A stretch of DNA of 33,235 nucleotides from contig JAGUUJ010000035.1 of NCBI GenBank assembly GCA_020063525.1, positions 1-33,235 on the forward strand. Direction: 5' to 3'. The translations under genes were made by a program, and so were the position numbers. The notes below the pieces were generated by a model. That model did no database searches, was not told the origin of the DNA, and worked only from the letters and a program-made list of their open reading frames with translations. This DNA is from Candidatus Omnitrophota bacterium. Its GTDB lineage: Bacteria; Omnitrophota; Gorgyraeia; Gygaellales; Profunditerraquicolaceae. This document shows, piece by piece, positions 14,558-23,503 of the stretch (position 1 is its first letter; every line of letters begins with the position of its first letter).

Positions 14558-17500
14558 ATGCACAAAATTCTTGAGGGTTTGAACAAGGAACAAATAGAGG
14601 CAGTTACGTATACATCCGGCCCGCTACTTATTATTGCAGGTGCAGGCACTGGCAAGACCACAGCTATTACACGTAGAATAGCCTGGCTTTTATCCGAGGG
14701 ATTGGCTAAGACTGGTGAGATTCTGGCACTTACCTTTACAGATAAAGCAGCAGGGGAAATGCAGGAACGCGTAGATATCCTCGTGCCTTACGGCTATACT
14801 GACATTTGGATTTCTACATTCCATGCTTTTGGTGATAGATTGTTACGCGAAAATGCGCTGGTTGCTGGCCTTAATCCGGATTTTAAGGTTTTAACACGTC
14901 CTGAGGCAGCGGTATTTTTTCGTGAGCATCTCTTTGAGTTTGTCCTTTCGTACTACAGGCCCTTATCTGACCCTACGCGTTTTATTGAAGCATTGATATC
15001 CTTATTCAGCCGCGCTAAAGATGAGGATGTATCACCTCAAGAATACCTCAACTATGCGCAGGAGCTTGTAGCAAAGGCAGAACAGGACCCCCAAAATTTG
15101 TCCTTAAAAGAAGAAGCTCGGCAGCAGATGGAGGTTGCGTGTGCCTATGACCGATATCAGGAATTACTTGCTAAGGAAGGGCTCGTGGATTTTGGTAACC
15201 AGTTTTATTTGGCACTGAGACTTTTAAGGGAGCACCCTTTAATTTTAAAAAAATACCAGGAGCAATTTAAATATATTTTAGTCGACGAATTTCAGGATAC
15301 CAACTTTGCTCAATACCAGCTGGCCAAGATTTTAGCGGGGGGCCTTCAAAATATTACGGTAACAGGAGACGATGACCAGTGCGTGCTAAGGGGGAGCTTA
15401 ATTTCTGCTCCAGGTGGCAATAAGAAGATAGAAGCTGTGAGAAGCGGCGATTTCATTTTTACGGCGGTAGGGAAAGGCCATATTGGCACGTCTCGGGTAA
15501 AGAGGGTATTTAAGAAGAAAAAAAACGCAAGATTAATGACTTTTGAGACGGAGCGAGGGTTTAGGGTTACTGTTACTTCAAACCATAAAATGTTTTGCCA
15601 TGTTCCGGTTTGGGCCGGTGACAAAAAGACAGGGTTTTATTATGTGTATTTGATGTGGAGAAAAGGCCTGGGATGGAGGCTGGGGGTTACGAATCACTTG
15701 GCAGCAAGGCTGAAATTAGAACGCTCTGCGGATAAGATAATAGGGTTGCGCGCTTTTAAAACCGAACGGGAGGCGCAATATTATGAAACCCGCCTTTCTT
15801 TAAAATACGGCATACCCACTGTTTGTTTTATGAAGCGAAAAGGTATCTATATAGCGGATGAGTGGTTAAAAAAACTTTATCTTGAACTCGATACTGAAAA
15901 AAGAGTTAGACAGTTAGCTGCAGATTTGGATATTGATTTAGATTACCATCATTTCTGTCTTGGGGCAGTTGCCAGGGGTAAAAAAAATAGAATTAAGATA
16001 AATCTTTGCTTCTGTTACCGAAAGCATGTATCCAAAGGGAGAGTAGGCAAGGTATTGATAAATCCTTCTATTATGCATCAGGTTAGTTTAGAAACGTCTG
16101 ATAAAGAAACGATAGATAAGTTAAGAAAGGCCGGGTTTAATTTAGCAAAGGCGAAAAAGGGTTTTAGGTTAAGATATGAGCTTGCGGACATTAAAAAAAC
16201 AGAAGATATTGCCCTTAAACTGAAAGAACTCACTGGAGGTATTTTAGAATATAAATTTAATCTGGGGAAGAGGAATATTGTTACTTTGCCGGCTCTTGTA
16301 ATGCCTGCTTCAAATGTATTATTGGGCCATTATCTTCCGGTAACAAGCGACAACAGTGTTATATACGATAAGGTAATCAATATTAAAGAAGAGATAGCCG
16401 TAAAAACGGTCTATGATTTAGAAGTTGAGCGGACGCATAATTTTATTGCTAACGGAATCATCGTCCATAATTGTATATATCGTTTTCGCGGTGCTGCCTA
16501 TTCCAATCTTTTAAATTTTATAAATGATTTTCCCGATGCTAAAGAGATAAGCATTGTTCGGAATTATCGTTCTTCTCAGGTAATTTTAGATAGTGCCTAT
16601 CGGCTTATACAAAATAATAATCCTGAGCGTTTTGAGGTGAAGGCAAATATTGATAAGCGCCTCATCGGTTTAACTAAAGAAGGCAGTCCGGTCCAGCACT
16701 TACATTTTGATACGAATTCTACCGAAGCGGATAATGTAGCTAAGATAATAAAAGATAGAATAGGGACAGGTAATTTTAAGTATCGCGATTTCGCAATTCT
16801 CGTACGCTCCAATTCCGATGCCCAAAGTTTTTTGCAGGCATTGAATATGCAGGATATGCCTTGGCAGTTCAGCGGTAACCAGGGGCTTTATTCGCGGGAA
16901 GAAGTCAAATTATGCATAAATTTCTTGCGCGTCGTAGCTAATCCTTCTGACTCTCTTAGTTTATATTATCTGGTGAGTTCCGAGGTCTACTCTTTGGATC
17001 TTTCTGATTTAGGCCTGTGTGCACATTATGCAAAGCGTAGAAATAAAGCGCTGTATTTAGTATTTGGCGAACTGGATAATATACCGGAATTAAAAGATAT
17101 AAGCGATAAATCAAAGAGTAAAATAGAAAATATTTTAGCTGACCTTAAAAAATTCCTGAAGATTTCCCGCGAACAGACTACCGGAAGATTGCTCTATAGT
17201 TTTTTGACCGAAACAGGTTTTTTGAAGAGACTGACCCAGAATCCCAGCTTGGAAAACGAAACCAAGATTCAAAATCTCGCAAAATTCTTCAATATTGTGC
17301 GGGATTTTGAGTTAGTAGCCCAGGAAGACCGCGTTATGAGTTTCGTGAATTATCTTAATCTTCTCATCGAGGCAGGCGATGATCCGCCTACAGTCGAGGC
17401 AGACAAGGATTACGATGCAGTAAATGTACTCACGATCCATAAAGCAAAAGGATTGGAATTTCGGGTAGTATTTCTCGTTAGTTTAGTAGAAGGCCGTTTC

Positions 17501-18559
17501 CCCTGGCCGCACCGCCGGCAAGCCCTTGAGTTACCGGATGTTTTAATTAAGGAAGTATTACCAAGCGGAGATTCTCATATTCAGGAGGAACGCAGGCTAT
17601 TTTACGTGGGTATGACGCGGGCTAAAGAGGAATTGTATCTTACCAGCGCTGCAGATTACGGCGGCAGACGCATTAGGCGCGTTAGCCAATTTGTTTTGGA
17701 AGCACAAGGCAAAGAGGCAAATGAATTTGATAAAAAGAAATCCAGCGCCCTGGAAGCAATTGAGCGTTTTGCTCCCAAAAAAGAATCTCCCCAGCCAAAG
17801 ATTACCGGAACTCCTGAAGGTAAGCTTATTTCCTTAAGCTATTACCATATGGATGACTATCTGACCTGTCCGTTAAAATATAAATATGTAAATATATTGC
17901 GCGTACCTATTATGGAACACCATATGGTTATTTACGGACGGGCAATGCATGAATCGGTGACTAAATATTTTCAATTTAAAATGGCGGGTAAAAAGATGTC
18001 CACGGCAGATTTGTTAAATGCATTTAAGGAGAGTTTCGACCCGCAGGGTTTTTTAGACGAAAAGCATCAGCAGGAGCGTTTCCGTATTGGCCAAGAGGCA
18101 TTAATTAAATTCTTTAATGAAGAAGAGAAGCGGGATTCTAAGCCCTTATATATCGAGAAAGAATTCTCATTTATTTTAGGAGATAATAAAATCACCGGTC
18201 GTTTTGACCGGATAGATTTGGAGGAAGATGGAGCAGTAATTATGGATTTTAAGACTTCGGAGATTAAGACTCAAAAGGAGGCAAATAAACGCACAAAAGA
18301 GAGCATGCAGCTTTCTCTTTATTCGCTCGCCTATAAGAATGTATTTGGGCAATTACCTAAACGTGTAGAGTTGTATTTTCTGGAATCTGGCATTATCGGG
18401 TCTAATCAGATACAAGACAGTGATTTAGAAAGAGTAAAGGATAAGATAAGTGAGGTTTCGCAGGGTATACGCGATAAAAGCTTCATCGCGGCACCTACAT
18501 ATATGGCTTGCACATATTGCGCCTATGAGCAGATCTGCCCCTTTGCTATTAACAGATAG
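14558..18559 (+). CDS. UvrD-family DNA helicase with C-terminal PD-(D/E)XK nuclease, interrupted by an intein
   Basis: A 1333-residue precursor; without the intein, 969 residues. The SF1A helicase has Walker A GAGTGKT (residues 28-34), motif II LVDEFQDTN (about 250), and motif III GDDDQ (270-274) directly followed by the intein; it resumes at Cys639 with IYRFRGA. Later motifs include VLTIHKAKGLEFRVVFL and RRLFYVGMTRAKEELYL. The C-terminal domain (from about residue 1088) is a RecB/AddB-like nuclease with GRFDRID (Asp1217) and MDFKTS (Asp1230, Lys1232), plus four cysteines, Cys1104, 1318, 1321 and 1327, spaced as in iron-sulfur AddB/AdnB nucleases. The family acts in double-strand-break end processing; that role is inferred here. 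The start ATG lacks a clear ribosome-binding site. Confidence 0.92.
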   Translation: MHKILEGLNKEQIEAVTYTSGPLLIIAGAGTGKTTAITRRIAWLLSEGLAKTGEILALTFTDKAAGEMQERVDILVPYGYTDIWISTFHAFGDRLLRENALVAGLNPDFKVLTRPEAAVFFREHLFEFVLSYYRPLSDPTRFIEALISLFSRAKDEDVSPQEYLNYAQELVAKAEQDPQNLSLKEEARQQMEVACAYDRYQELLAKEGLVDFGNQFYLALRLLREHPLILKKYQEQFKYILVDEFQDTNFAQYQLAKILAGGLQNITVTGDDDQCVLRGSLISAPGGNKKIEAVRSGDFIFTAVGKGHIGTSRVKRVFKKKKNARLMTFETERGFRVTVTSNHKMFCHVPVWAGDKKTGFYYVYLMWRKGLGWRLGVTNHLAARLKLERSADKIIGLRAFKTEREAQYYETRLSLKYGIPTVCFMKRKGIYIADEWLKKLYLELDTEKRVRQLAADLDIDLDYHHFCLGAVARGKKNRIKINLCFCYRKHVSKGRVGKVLINPSIMHQVSLETSDKETIDKLRKAGFNLAKAKKGFRLRYELADIKKTEDIALKLKELTGGILEYKFNLGKRNIVTLPALVMPASNVLLGHYLPVTSDNSVIYDKVINIKEEIAVKTVYDLEVERTHNFIANGIIVHNCIYRFRGAAYSNLLNFINDFPDAKEISIVRNYRSSQVILDSAYRLIQNNNPERFEVKANIDKRLIGLTKEGSPVQHLHFDTNSTEADNVAKIIKDRIGTGNFKYRDFAILVRSNSDAQSFLQALNMQDMPWQFSGNQGLYSREEVKLCINFLRVVANPSDSLSLYYLVSSEVYSLDLSDLGLCAHYAKRRNKALYLVFGELDNIPELKDISDKSKSKIENILADLKKFLKISREQTTGRLLYSFLTETGFLKRLTQNPSLENETKIQNLAKFFNIVRDFELVAQEDRVMSFVNYLNLLIEAGDDPPTVEADKDYDAVNVLTIHKAKGLEFRVVFLVSLVEGRFPWPHRRQALELPDVLIKEVLPSGDSHIQEERRLFYVGMTRAKEELYLTSAADYGGRRIRRVSQFVLEAQGKEANEFDKKKSSALEAIERFAPKKESPQPKITGTPEGKLISLSYYHMDDYLTCPLKYKYVNILRVPIMEHHMVIYGRAMHESVTKYFQFKMAGKKMSTADLLNAFKESFDPQGFLDEKHQQERFRIGQEALIKFFNEEEKRDSKPLYIEKEFSFILGDNKITGRFDRIDLEEDGAVIMDFKTSEIKTQKEANKRTKESMQLSLYSLAYKNVFGQLPKRVELYFLESGIIGSNQIQDSDLERVKDKISEVSQGIRDKSFIAAPTYMACTYCAYEQICPFAINR
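15380..16471 (+). mobile_element. Intein (364 aa) with candidate GIY-YIG-like homing endonuclease
   Basis: Protein-splicing element at precursor residues 275-638. Block A starts with Cys1 (CVLRGSLISAPGG, then IEAVRSGD); block B is VTSNHKMF with Thr66 and His69; block F is VYDLEVERTHNFIANG and block G ends VHN, followed by extein Cys. All catalytic residues for class 1 splicing are present. No LAGLIDADG or HNH motif is seen. Instead intein residues 85-150 read GFYYVYLM...WRLGVTNHLAARL...EREAQYYETRLSLKYGIP, matching the order of GIY-YIG elements: paired Tyr, the LG of YIG, Arg110 and a candidate catalytic Glu136. Residues about 230-300 (QVSLETSDKETIDKLRKAGF onward) may bind DNA. The endonuclease assignment is inference from motif order. 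Confidence 0.9.
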
Positions 18560-18709
18560 TATTAGATAGCGATTGATTATATAGAAAGGCATATAGAACG
18601 ATGAGAGCATTTTTGGTAGGTTTAGCCTTTTAAAAATCTAAAATTTGCCTCTTATGCATAGTCTCCCTTAACCTTAATCCAAAAACCGGAAAATTAATAT
18701 CATAATATA

Positions 18710-18738
18710 TTGACTTGTAATATAAAGTAAGTTATAAT
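18710..18738 (+). promoter_or_regulatory. Sigma70-type promoter for rpsO-pnp
   Basis: TTGACT (18710-18715), a 17-base spacer, and TATAAT (18733-18738). The expected start near 18745 gives a leader of about 140 bases. The 150 bases before it (18560-18709), after the helicase gene, contain no gene or clear terminator that I can support. Confidence 0.85.
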
Positions 18739-18750
18739 ATTTCATAGTAC

Positions 18751-18868
18751 AGGAAAGTATAAAACACTTTCCTTTTACCACTAGCGAAAATCGCTTAAAG
18801 TTATCGCCGATCACGCCTATGGCGGATCCCACCAAAGGCGGGAAGGCGATTTTCTTGAAATATAATAT
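18751..18868 (+). promoter_or_regulatory. Structured leader of rpsO, candidate S15 autoregulatory region
   Basis: Several stems can form: AGGAAAGT/ACTTTCCT (18751-18758 and 18766-18773, 7-base loop); AGCGA-AAA-TCGCT (18783-18795); CGCC-TAT-GGCG (18814-18824); and a long-range perfect 9-bp pairing of GAAAATCGC (18786-18794) with GCGATTTTC (18846-18854), which excludes the local AGCGA stem. The SD sequence AAAGGAGGTG begins 15 bases later. The internal part resembles a GC-rich palindromic repeat. S15 is known to repress its own translation through leader RNA structures that differ among bacteria; that it does so here is inference. Confidence 0.5.
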
Positions 18869-18884
18869 AAAGGAGGTGAAGAAA

Positions 18885-19154
18885 TTGGTTTTGCTTAAGG
18901 AGAAAAAGAAAGAGATTATCGATAGTTTTAAGGTTCATTCCAGGGATACTGGTTCAGCCGAAGTCCAGGTTGCAATTTTGACCGAAAGAATTACTAACTT
19001 GGCGGAACATTTTAAGTACCACAAGAAAGATTTCCATTCTCGCCGCGGGCTTCTTATGCTTGTAGGAAGGCGCCGCAGGCTCCTCAATTATCTCAAGGAT
19101 AGAGATATCAAAAAATACGAAGAAGTTATAGAGAAGCTTAGCTTGAGAAAATAA
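18885..19154 (+). CDS. rpsO: 30S ribosomal protein S15
   Basis: Binds 16S rRNA early in 30S assembly. With TTG 18885 as start the protein begins (M)VLLKEKKKEIIDSF and has 89 residues, exactly the canonical length. AAAGGAGGTG (18869-18878) lies 6 bases upstream, which fixes this start; an in-frame ATG at 18819 would add 22 residues encoded by the hairpin-rich leader and is rejected. Conserved features are DTGSAEVQVAILTERI, the rRNA-binding HKKDFHSRRGLLMLVGRRRRLLNYL, and the Tyr-Leu ending helix. The neighbouring pnp gene makes the familiar rpsO-pnp pair. Confidence 0.96.
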   Translation: MVLLKEKKKEIIDSFKVHSRDTGSAEVQVAILTERITNLAEHFKYHKKDFHSRRGLLMLVGRRRRLLNYLKDRDIKKYEEVIEKLSLRK

Positions 19155-19207
19155 ATCCGTCTTTTTATCGGTCTTAATAACGGAATACTAATATGCAGGA
19201 TGAGCTA

Positions 19208-21283
19208 ATGAAAACTAAATTCGGAAATAACGAGCTGATTTTAGAAACCGGCAAAATGGCTAAACAGGCAAACGGATCAGTTGCTGTCCAGTATGGCGGC
19301 ACTGTGGTCCTGGTTACTGCCTGTATGTCCAAAGAGCCCAAAGAAGGGCAGGGTTTTTTCCCTCTCACTGTAGAATATCAAGAGAAGACATATGCTGCGG
19401 GTAAGATTCCCGGCGGTTTCTTTAAAAGAGAAGGCAGGCCATCTGAGAGCGAGATTTTAACTGCGCGGCTTATTGACCGGCCCATACGGCCGCTTTTTCC
19501 TGACGGGCTTCTTAATGAAATTCAGATTATGGCCATTGTTTTGTCTAGCGATGGAGAAAATGACCCTGATATCCTTTCGGTAATTGGCGCATCAGCGGCT
19601 TTGTCGCTCTCCGATATTCCTTTTAACGGGCCGTTAGCTTGCTGTCGCGTGGGGCGCGTAGATAATCAATTTATTCTTAATCCTACATATGCGCAACTTG
19701 AGAACTCAGATTTAGATTTAGTGGTAGTTGCTAATATTAAAGGTATTGTGATGCTCGAATCTAAATCCAAGGAGGTATCCGAGGAAGTATTCTTAGAGGC
19801 AGTTAAGTTCGGCTTTGAGAATCTCCAATGCATAATTGGCTTGCAGAAAGAATTTATGCGGCAATACGGAAAACCCAAGGCTGATATTGAATATAAGAAA
19901 ATAGACCCTGTATTACAAAAGAAGGTTGAAGAGTTATCCAAAGAAAGATTAAAAGAAGTTTATAAGTTAAGCAAAAAAGAAGAGCGGGAGGAGGCGGTAG
20001 ACTTATTATCTAAGGAGTTAGAAGCTAAACTTACTCCCGAAGGATATTTAGCTCCTGATATTAAAACGGCTTTGGTGGAAGTAGAAAAGGAGGAGGTGAG
20101 AAAGAAAATATTAGATGAAAATGTGCGCATAGATGGCCGCGGATTTAAAGATATTCGGCCTATTACTTGTGAAGTTTCTGTCCTGCCGCGTACACATGGT
20201 TCAAGCCTATTCACGCGCGGCCAGACACAAAGTTTAGCTGTTACTACGCTGGGCACAGGGGAAGACGAACAACTTATTGAGGCATTAGAAGGCGAAAAAT
20301 ATAAATCTTTTATGCTGCATTACAGTTTTCCTCCTTTTAGCGTGGGTGAGACTGCGCCTGTGCGCGGCCCGGGCCGTCGTGAGATTGGCCATGGAGCTTT
20401 AGCTGAGAGGTCGCTTTTGGCGGTTATGCCATCCAAAGAGAAATTTCCATATACCATAAGGGTAGTTTCTGAGATTTTAGAGTCCAACGGCTCATCAAGT
20501 ATGGCTACGGTTTGTGCAGCAACCTTATCATTAATGGACGCCGGCGTTCCTATAAAAGATGCAGTAGGCGGGATCGCTTTAGGCCTTATTAAAGAGGATA
20601 CAAAGGCCGTTATTTTAACTGATATTACGGGCCTCGAAGACCATTTTGGCGATATGGATTTCAAAATTGCGGGCACCAAAACAGGTATTACTGTGATACA
20701 ATTAGACTTAAAGATAGACGGCATTGATTTAGATTTATTAAATAGATGTCTTTCGCAGTCAAGGGAGGCAAGACACTTCATTTTGGATAAAATGAAAGAG
20801 GCCCTGGCCCAACCGCGCCAGGAGTTGTCCGCCCAAGCTCCGCGCATAGATATTATCAAAGTCAATCCGGAAAAGATTGGTGCGCTTATTGGCCCCGGCG
20901 GTAAAACTATAAAGAAGATTATTGCCGCAACAGGCGCAAGCATTGATATTCAGGACGACGGAAATGTTTTAGTTGCTTCTAACGACGCCTCAAAATCTAA
21001 AGCGGCAATCGATATGATTAAGGCAATAGCCGAAGACGTTGAAGTCGGCCGCGTATATATAGGTAAGGTAAAGCGTATAATGGCCTTCGGCGCCTTTTGC
21101 GAAATTGCCCCTGGCAAAGAAGGGCTGGTGCATGTTTCTGAGTTAGCTGATACTTTTGTGAAAAACGTTGAAGATATAGTTAAAGTCGGCGATGAAATTA
21201 AAGTTAAGGTTATAGGCATAGATGAGTTAGGCAGAATTAATTTAAGCAAAAAGCAGATCCCGTTAGAAAATCCTGAACCTTAA
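19208..21283 (+). CDS. pnp: Polyribonucleotide nucleotidyltransferase (PNPase)
   Basis: 3'-5' phosphorolytic exoribonuclease and degradosome-type enzyme. Order of domains: first RNase PH domain (from LETGKMAKQANGSVAVQYGG), an alpha-helical linker (about residues 230-310), second RNase PH domain (RIDGRGFKDIRPI, SSLFTRGQTQSL, SNGSSSMATVCAATL, with the catalytic Asp in DHFGDMDFKIAG), KH domain (KIGALIGPGGKTIKKI) and S1 domain (GRVYIGKVKRIMAFGAFCEI). ATG 19208 is chosen because AGGA stands 7 bases upstream; ATG 19193 in the same frame would add 5 residues. About 690 residues, normal. It follows rpsO by about 50 bases and probably shares its promoter. Confidence 0.96.
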   Translation: MKTKFGNNELILETGKMAKQANGSVAVQYGGTVVLVTACMSKEPKEGQGFFPLTVEYQEKTYAAGKIPGGFFKREGRPSESEILTARLIDRPIRPLFPDGLLNEIQIMAIVLSSDGENDPDILSVIGASAALSLSDIPFNGPLACCRVGRVDNQFILNPTYAQLENSDLDLVVVANIKGIVMLESKSKEVSEEVFLEAVKFGFENLQCIIGLQKEFMRQYGKPKADIEYKKIDPVLQKKVEELSKERLKEVYKLSKKEEREEAVDLLSKELEAKLTPEGYLAPDIKTALVEVEKEEVRKKILDENVRIDGRGFKDIRPITCEVSVLPRTHGSSLFTRGQTQSLAVTTLGTGEDEQLIEALEGEKYKSFMLHYSFPPFSVGETAPVRGPGRREIGHGALAERSLLAVMPSKEKFPYTIRVVSEILESNGSSSMATVCAATLSLMDAGVPIKDAVGGIALGLIKEDTKAVILTDITGLEDHFGDMDFKIAGTKTGITVIQLDLKIDGIDLDLLNRCLSQSREARHFILDKMKEALAQPRQELSAQAPRIDIIKVNPEKIGALIGPGGKTIKKIIAATGASIDIQDDGNVLVASNDASKSKAAIDMIKAIAEDVEVGRVYIGKVKRIMAFGAFCEIAPGKEGLVHVSELADTFVKNVEDIVKVGDEIKVKVIGIDELGRINLSKKQIPLENPEP

Positions 21284-21325
21284 AAATAAATATTTTCTAA
21301 TGGGACAGGCAGAAGAAAATAGTTA

Positions 21326-23503
21326 ATGGTCAGAGAAAGAAGACTGAACGAGATTCGCGGCGTCATCCTGGTGGCAATAGGGTTGATGATTCTTGCCAGC
21401 ATTATCCGGCTTGAGCGCTTAGACCTTCGTTTTTATACCTCTCATCCCAATATCCCGCCTAAGAATCTCCTGGGTATATTCGGTGCGTATCTGGGTGGAA
21501 TAATTGTATTCTTGTTCGGCATGCCCACTAGTTTTTTTATTCCTATATTCATTTTGCTGTTAGGGATAAAGTTTTTCAGGCAGCAGATACCTTATTTAAG
21601 TATACCGAGGATTTTAGGAATTCTGATTTTGTTATTATCCATTAGTTCCCTTATTGGAATGTTTAATTTAAAGAATGAGTACATCAGGTTTTATTACGCA
21701 GGCGCTTTAGGAGCCGTTATTTCTAATTTTATTACCTCGTATTTTAGCCGATTAGGCGGATTTATTATCTTTGTTACTTTTATTATCTTATCGCTGGCAT
21801 TGGTTACTGAAATTTTAATTTCCTCTTTGTTTTTAAATATTATAAATAGAACTAACTCTATACTCAAACCCATCTTTAGTTTTAGAATTAGACCCAAGCC
21901 CGCGGTGATAAAACCAGTATTCACTGAAAGAAAAGAGCCCAGAGAATCTCTGGTATCAGGAGCCTTACCCAGGATACCCGAATCTGCCAGTAAGCCAATA
22001 CTGCCTTCTAGGCCTAAGATTGAAATAAAAACAAAGCTTGCGGTTTCGGAAACAAAAGTAAAGCCGCAAGAAGTAAAAATCGGCGATTACCATTTACCCC
22101 CGCTTGATTTATTAGAATCTCCTCCTCCGCTTGAGGCCAGGCAAATTAAGGAAGACCTCACTGCTAATGCACGTATTCTGGAAGATACCTTAGATGATTT
22201 TGGCATTTCGGTTAAAGTTACAGATATTGAACGCGGGCCGATAATTACACGATATGAACTCGAGCCTGCACCGGGAGTAAAATTGAATCGCATTGTGGCT
22301 TTAAGCGATGATATAGCCCTGACAATGAAAGCGCAGTCAGTAAGAATTGTGGCGCCTATACCGGGAAAGGGCAGGGTAGGAGTAGAGGTCCCTAACACGC
22401 AGAGCAGTTTTGTCTATTTAAAAGAGGTACTGTCATCCTCAGAATTCCAAAAGTCAGAGTCAAAATTAACCCTTGCTTTGGGTAAGGACATTGCCGGCCA
22501 GCCGGTGATGGCAGATTTAGGTGAGATGCCCCATCTTTTAATTGCCGGGACCACTGGCTCAGGTAAAACGGTATGCATGAACTGTTTAATTTTATCCATG
22601 CTTTTTAAGGCAACGCCGAACGAACTGAAGTTTTTAATGGTTGACCCTAAGATGGTAGAATTAGCTCCCTTTAACGGGTTAGCGCATCTTTTGTGCCCTG
22701 TGGTGACAGATGCCAGAAAAGCATCGGTTGCCCTTAACTGGGTAGTAAATGAAATGGAGGGGCGTTATCAGCTTTTAGCAAAAATAGGCGTAAGGAATAT
22801 TGAGGCTTATAACCAAAGACAAGAAAAGCTTCCTTATATCGTGGTTATTATCGATGAACTCGCTGATTTGATGACTGTGGCGCGTGATCAGATTGAGAAT
22901 GCGATAACCCGATTGGCGCAGCTTTCCCGTGCAGTAGGTATACATTTACTTTTAGCTACGCAAAGGCCTTCGGTAGATGTGATTACAGGGGTGATTAAGG
23001 CAAATTTTCCTGCACGCATATCTTTTAAGGTGGCCTCTAAAGTGGATTCGCGCACAGTCCTGGATATGAACGGAGCGGATAAACTCTTAGGCAGAGGCGA
23101 TATGCTATTTTTGCGTCCGGGAGAGTCAAAATTAATCCGCGCTCAAGGGTCGCTGATTAATGATAACGAGATCGAAAGAATAGTAGATTTTATCAAGTCT
23201 CAAGCGCAGCCGTTTTACGATGAAGAGATCTTGAAAGAACAGCAAAAATCTTCTTTTATAAACGGACAAAAAGACGAATTTTATGAGCAGGCAGTCAAGG
23301 TCATCATGGAGAGCGGCCAGGCGTCAGTATCAATATTGCAGAGGCGTCTGCGCCTGGGTTATACGCGCGCTGCCCGTATTATTGATATGATGGAACAGGA
23401 AGGCATTATCGGTCCTTTTGAAGGAAGCAAGCCGCGTAAAATCTTAATTGATAGAGAAGCCTGGCTCCAGAATGAGATAATGCCAAAGGTGCGCCAAGAG
23501 TGA
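21326..23503 (+). CDS. ftsK: FtsK/SpoIIIE DNA translocase
   Basis: Membrane-anchored motor that pumps chromosomal DNA through the closing septum. The N-terminal part holds about four transmembrane helices (roughly residues 10-25, 47-90, 92-112, 120-175), followed by a short Pro/Lys-rich linker (about 185-250). The alpha and beta motor domains carry Walker A GTTGSGKTVCMN (about residue 409) and Walker B VVIIDELADLM, with LLLATQRPSVDVITG and KANFPARISFKVAS. The gamma winged helix at the C-terminus is SVSILQRRLRLGYTRAARIID. At 725 residues it is the short-linker type. A 1-base overlap links it to the next gene. Confidence 0.96.
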   Translation: MVRERRLNEIRGVILVAIGLMILASIIRLERLDLRFYTSHPNIPPKNLLGIFGAYLGGIIVFLFGMPTSFFIPIFILLLGIKFFRQQIPYLSIPRILGILILLLSISSLIGMFNLKNEYIRFYYAGALGAVISNFITSYFSRLGGFIIFVTFIILSLALVTEILISSLFLNIINRTNSILKPIFSFRIRPKPAVIKPVFTERKEPRESLVSGALPRIPESASKPILPSRPKIEIKTKLAVSETKVKPQEVKIGDYHLPPLDLLESPPPLEARQIKEDLTANARILEDTLDDFGISVKVTDIERGPIITRYELEPAPGVKLNRIVALSDDIALTMKAQSVRIVAPIPGKGRVGVEVPNTQSSFVYLKEVLSSSEFQKSESKLTLALGKDIAGQPVMADLGEMPHLLIAGTTGSGKTVCMNCLILSMLFKATPNELKFLMVDPKMVELAPFNGLAHLLCPVVTDARKASVALNWVVNEMEGRYQLLAKIGVRNIEAYNQRQEKLPYIVVIIDELADLMTVARDQIENAITRLAQLSRAVGIHLLLATQRPSVDVITGVIKANFPARISFKVASKVDSRTVLDMNGADKLLGRGDMLFLRPGESKLIRAQGSLINDNEIERIVDFIKSQAQPFYDEEILKEQQKSSFINGQKDEFYEQAVKVIMESGQASVSILQRRLRLGYTRAARIIDMMEQEGIIGPFEGSKPRKILIDREAWLQNEIMPKVRQE

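Noticed and set aside
14558..18559. Helicase gene as a fusion or assembly artefact because of its 1333 codons
   Set aside because: The extra 364 residues are precisely bounded by intein splice motifs and interrupt motif III without loss of either flank.
18601..18633. Ten-codon open frame (MRAFLVGLAF) after the helicase gene
   Set aside because: Too short, no ribosome-binding site and no supporting context such as an attenuator.
18819..18884. N-terminal extension of S15 from ATG 18819
   Set aside because: It would be encoded by the hairpin-rich leader and exceeds the canonical 89 residues; the SD sequence points to TTG 18885.
20320..20943. Long minus-strand open frame of 207 codons inside pnp
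   Set aside because: It is the antisense of the second RNase PH and KH domains; its length reflects codon bias, not a gene.
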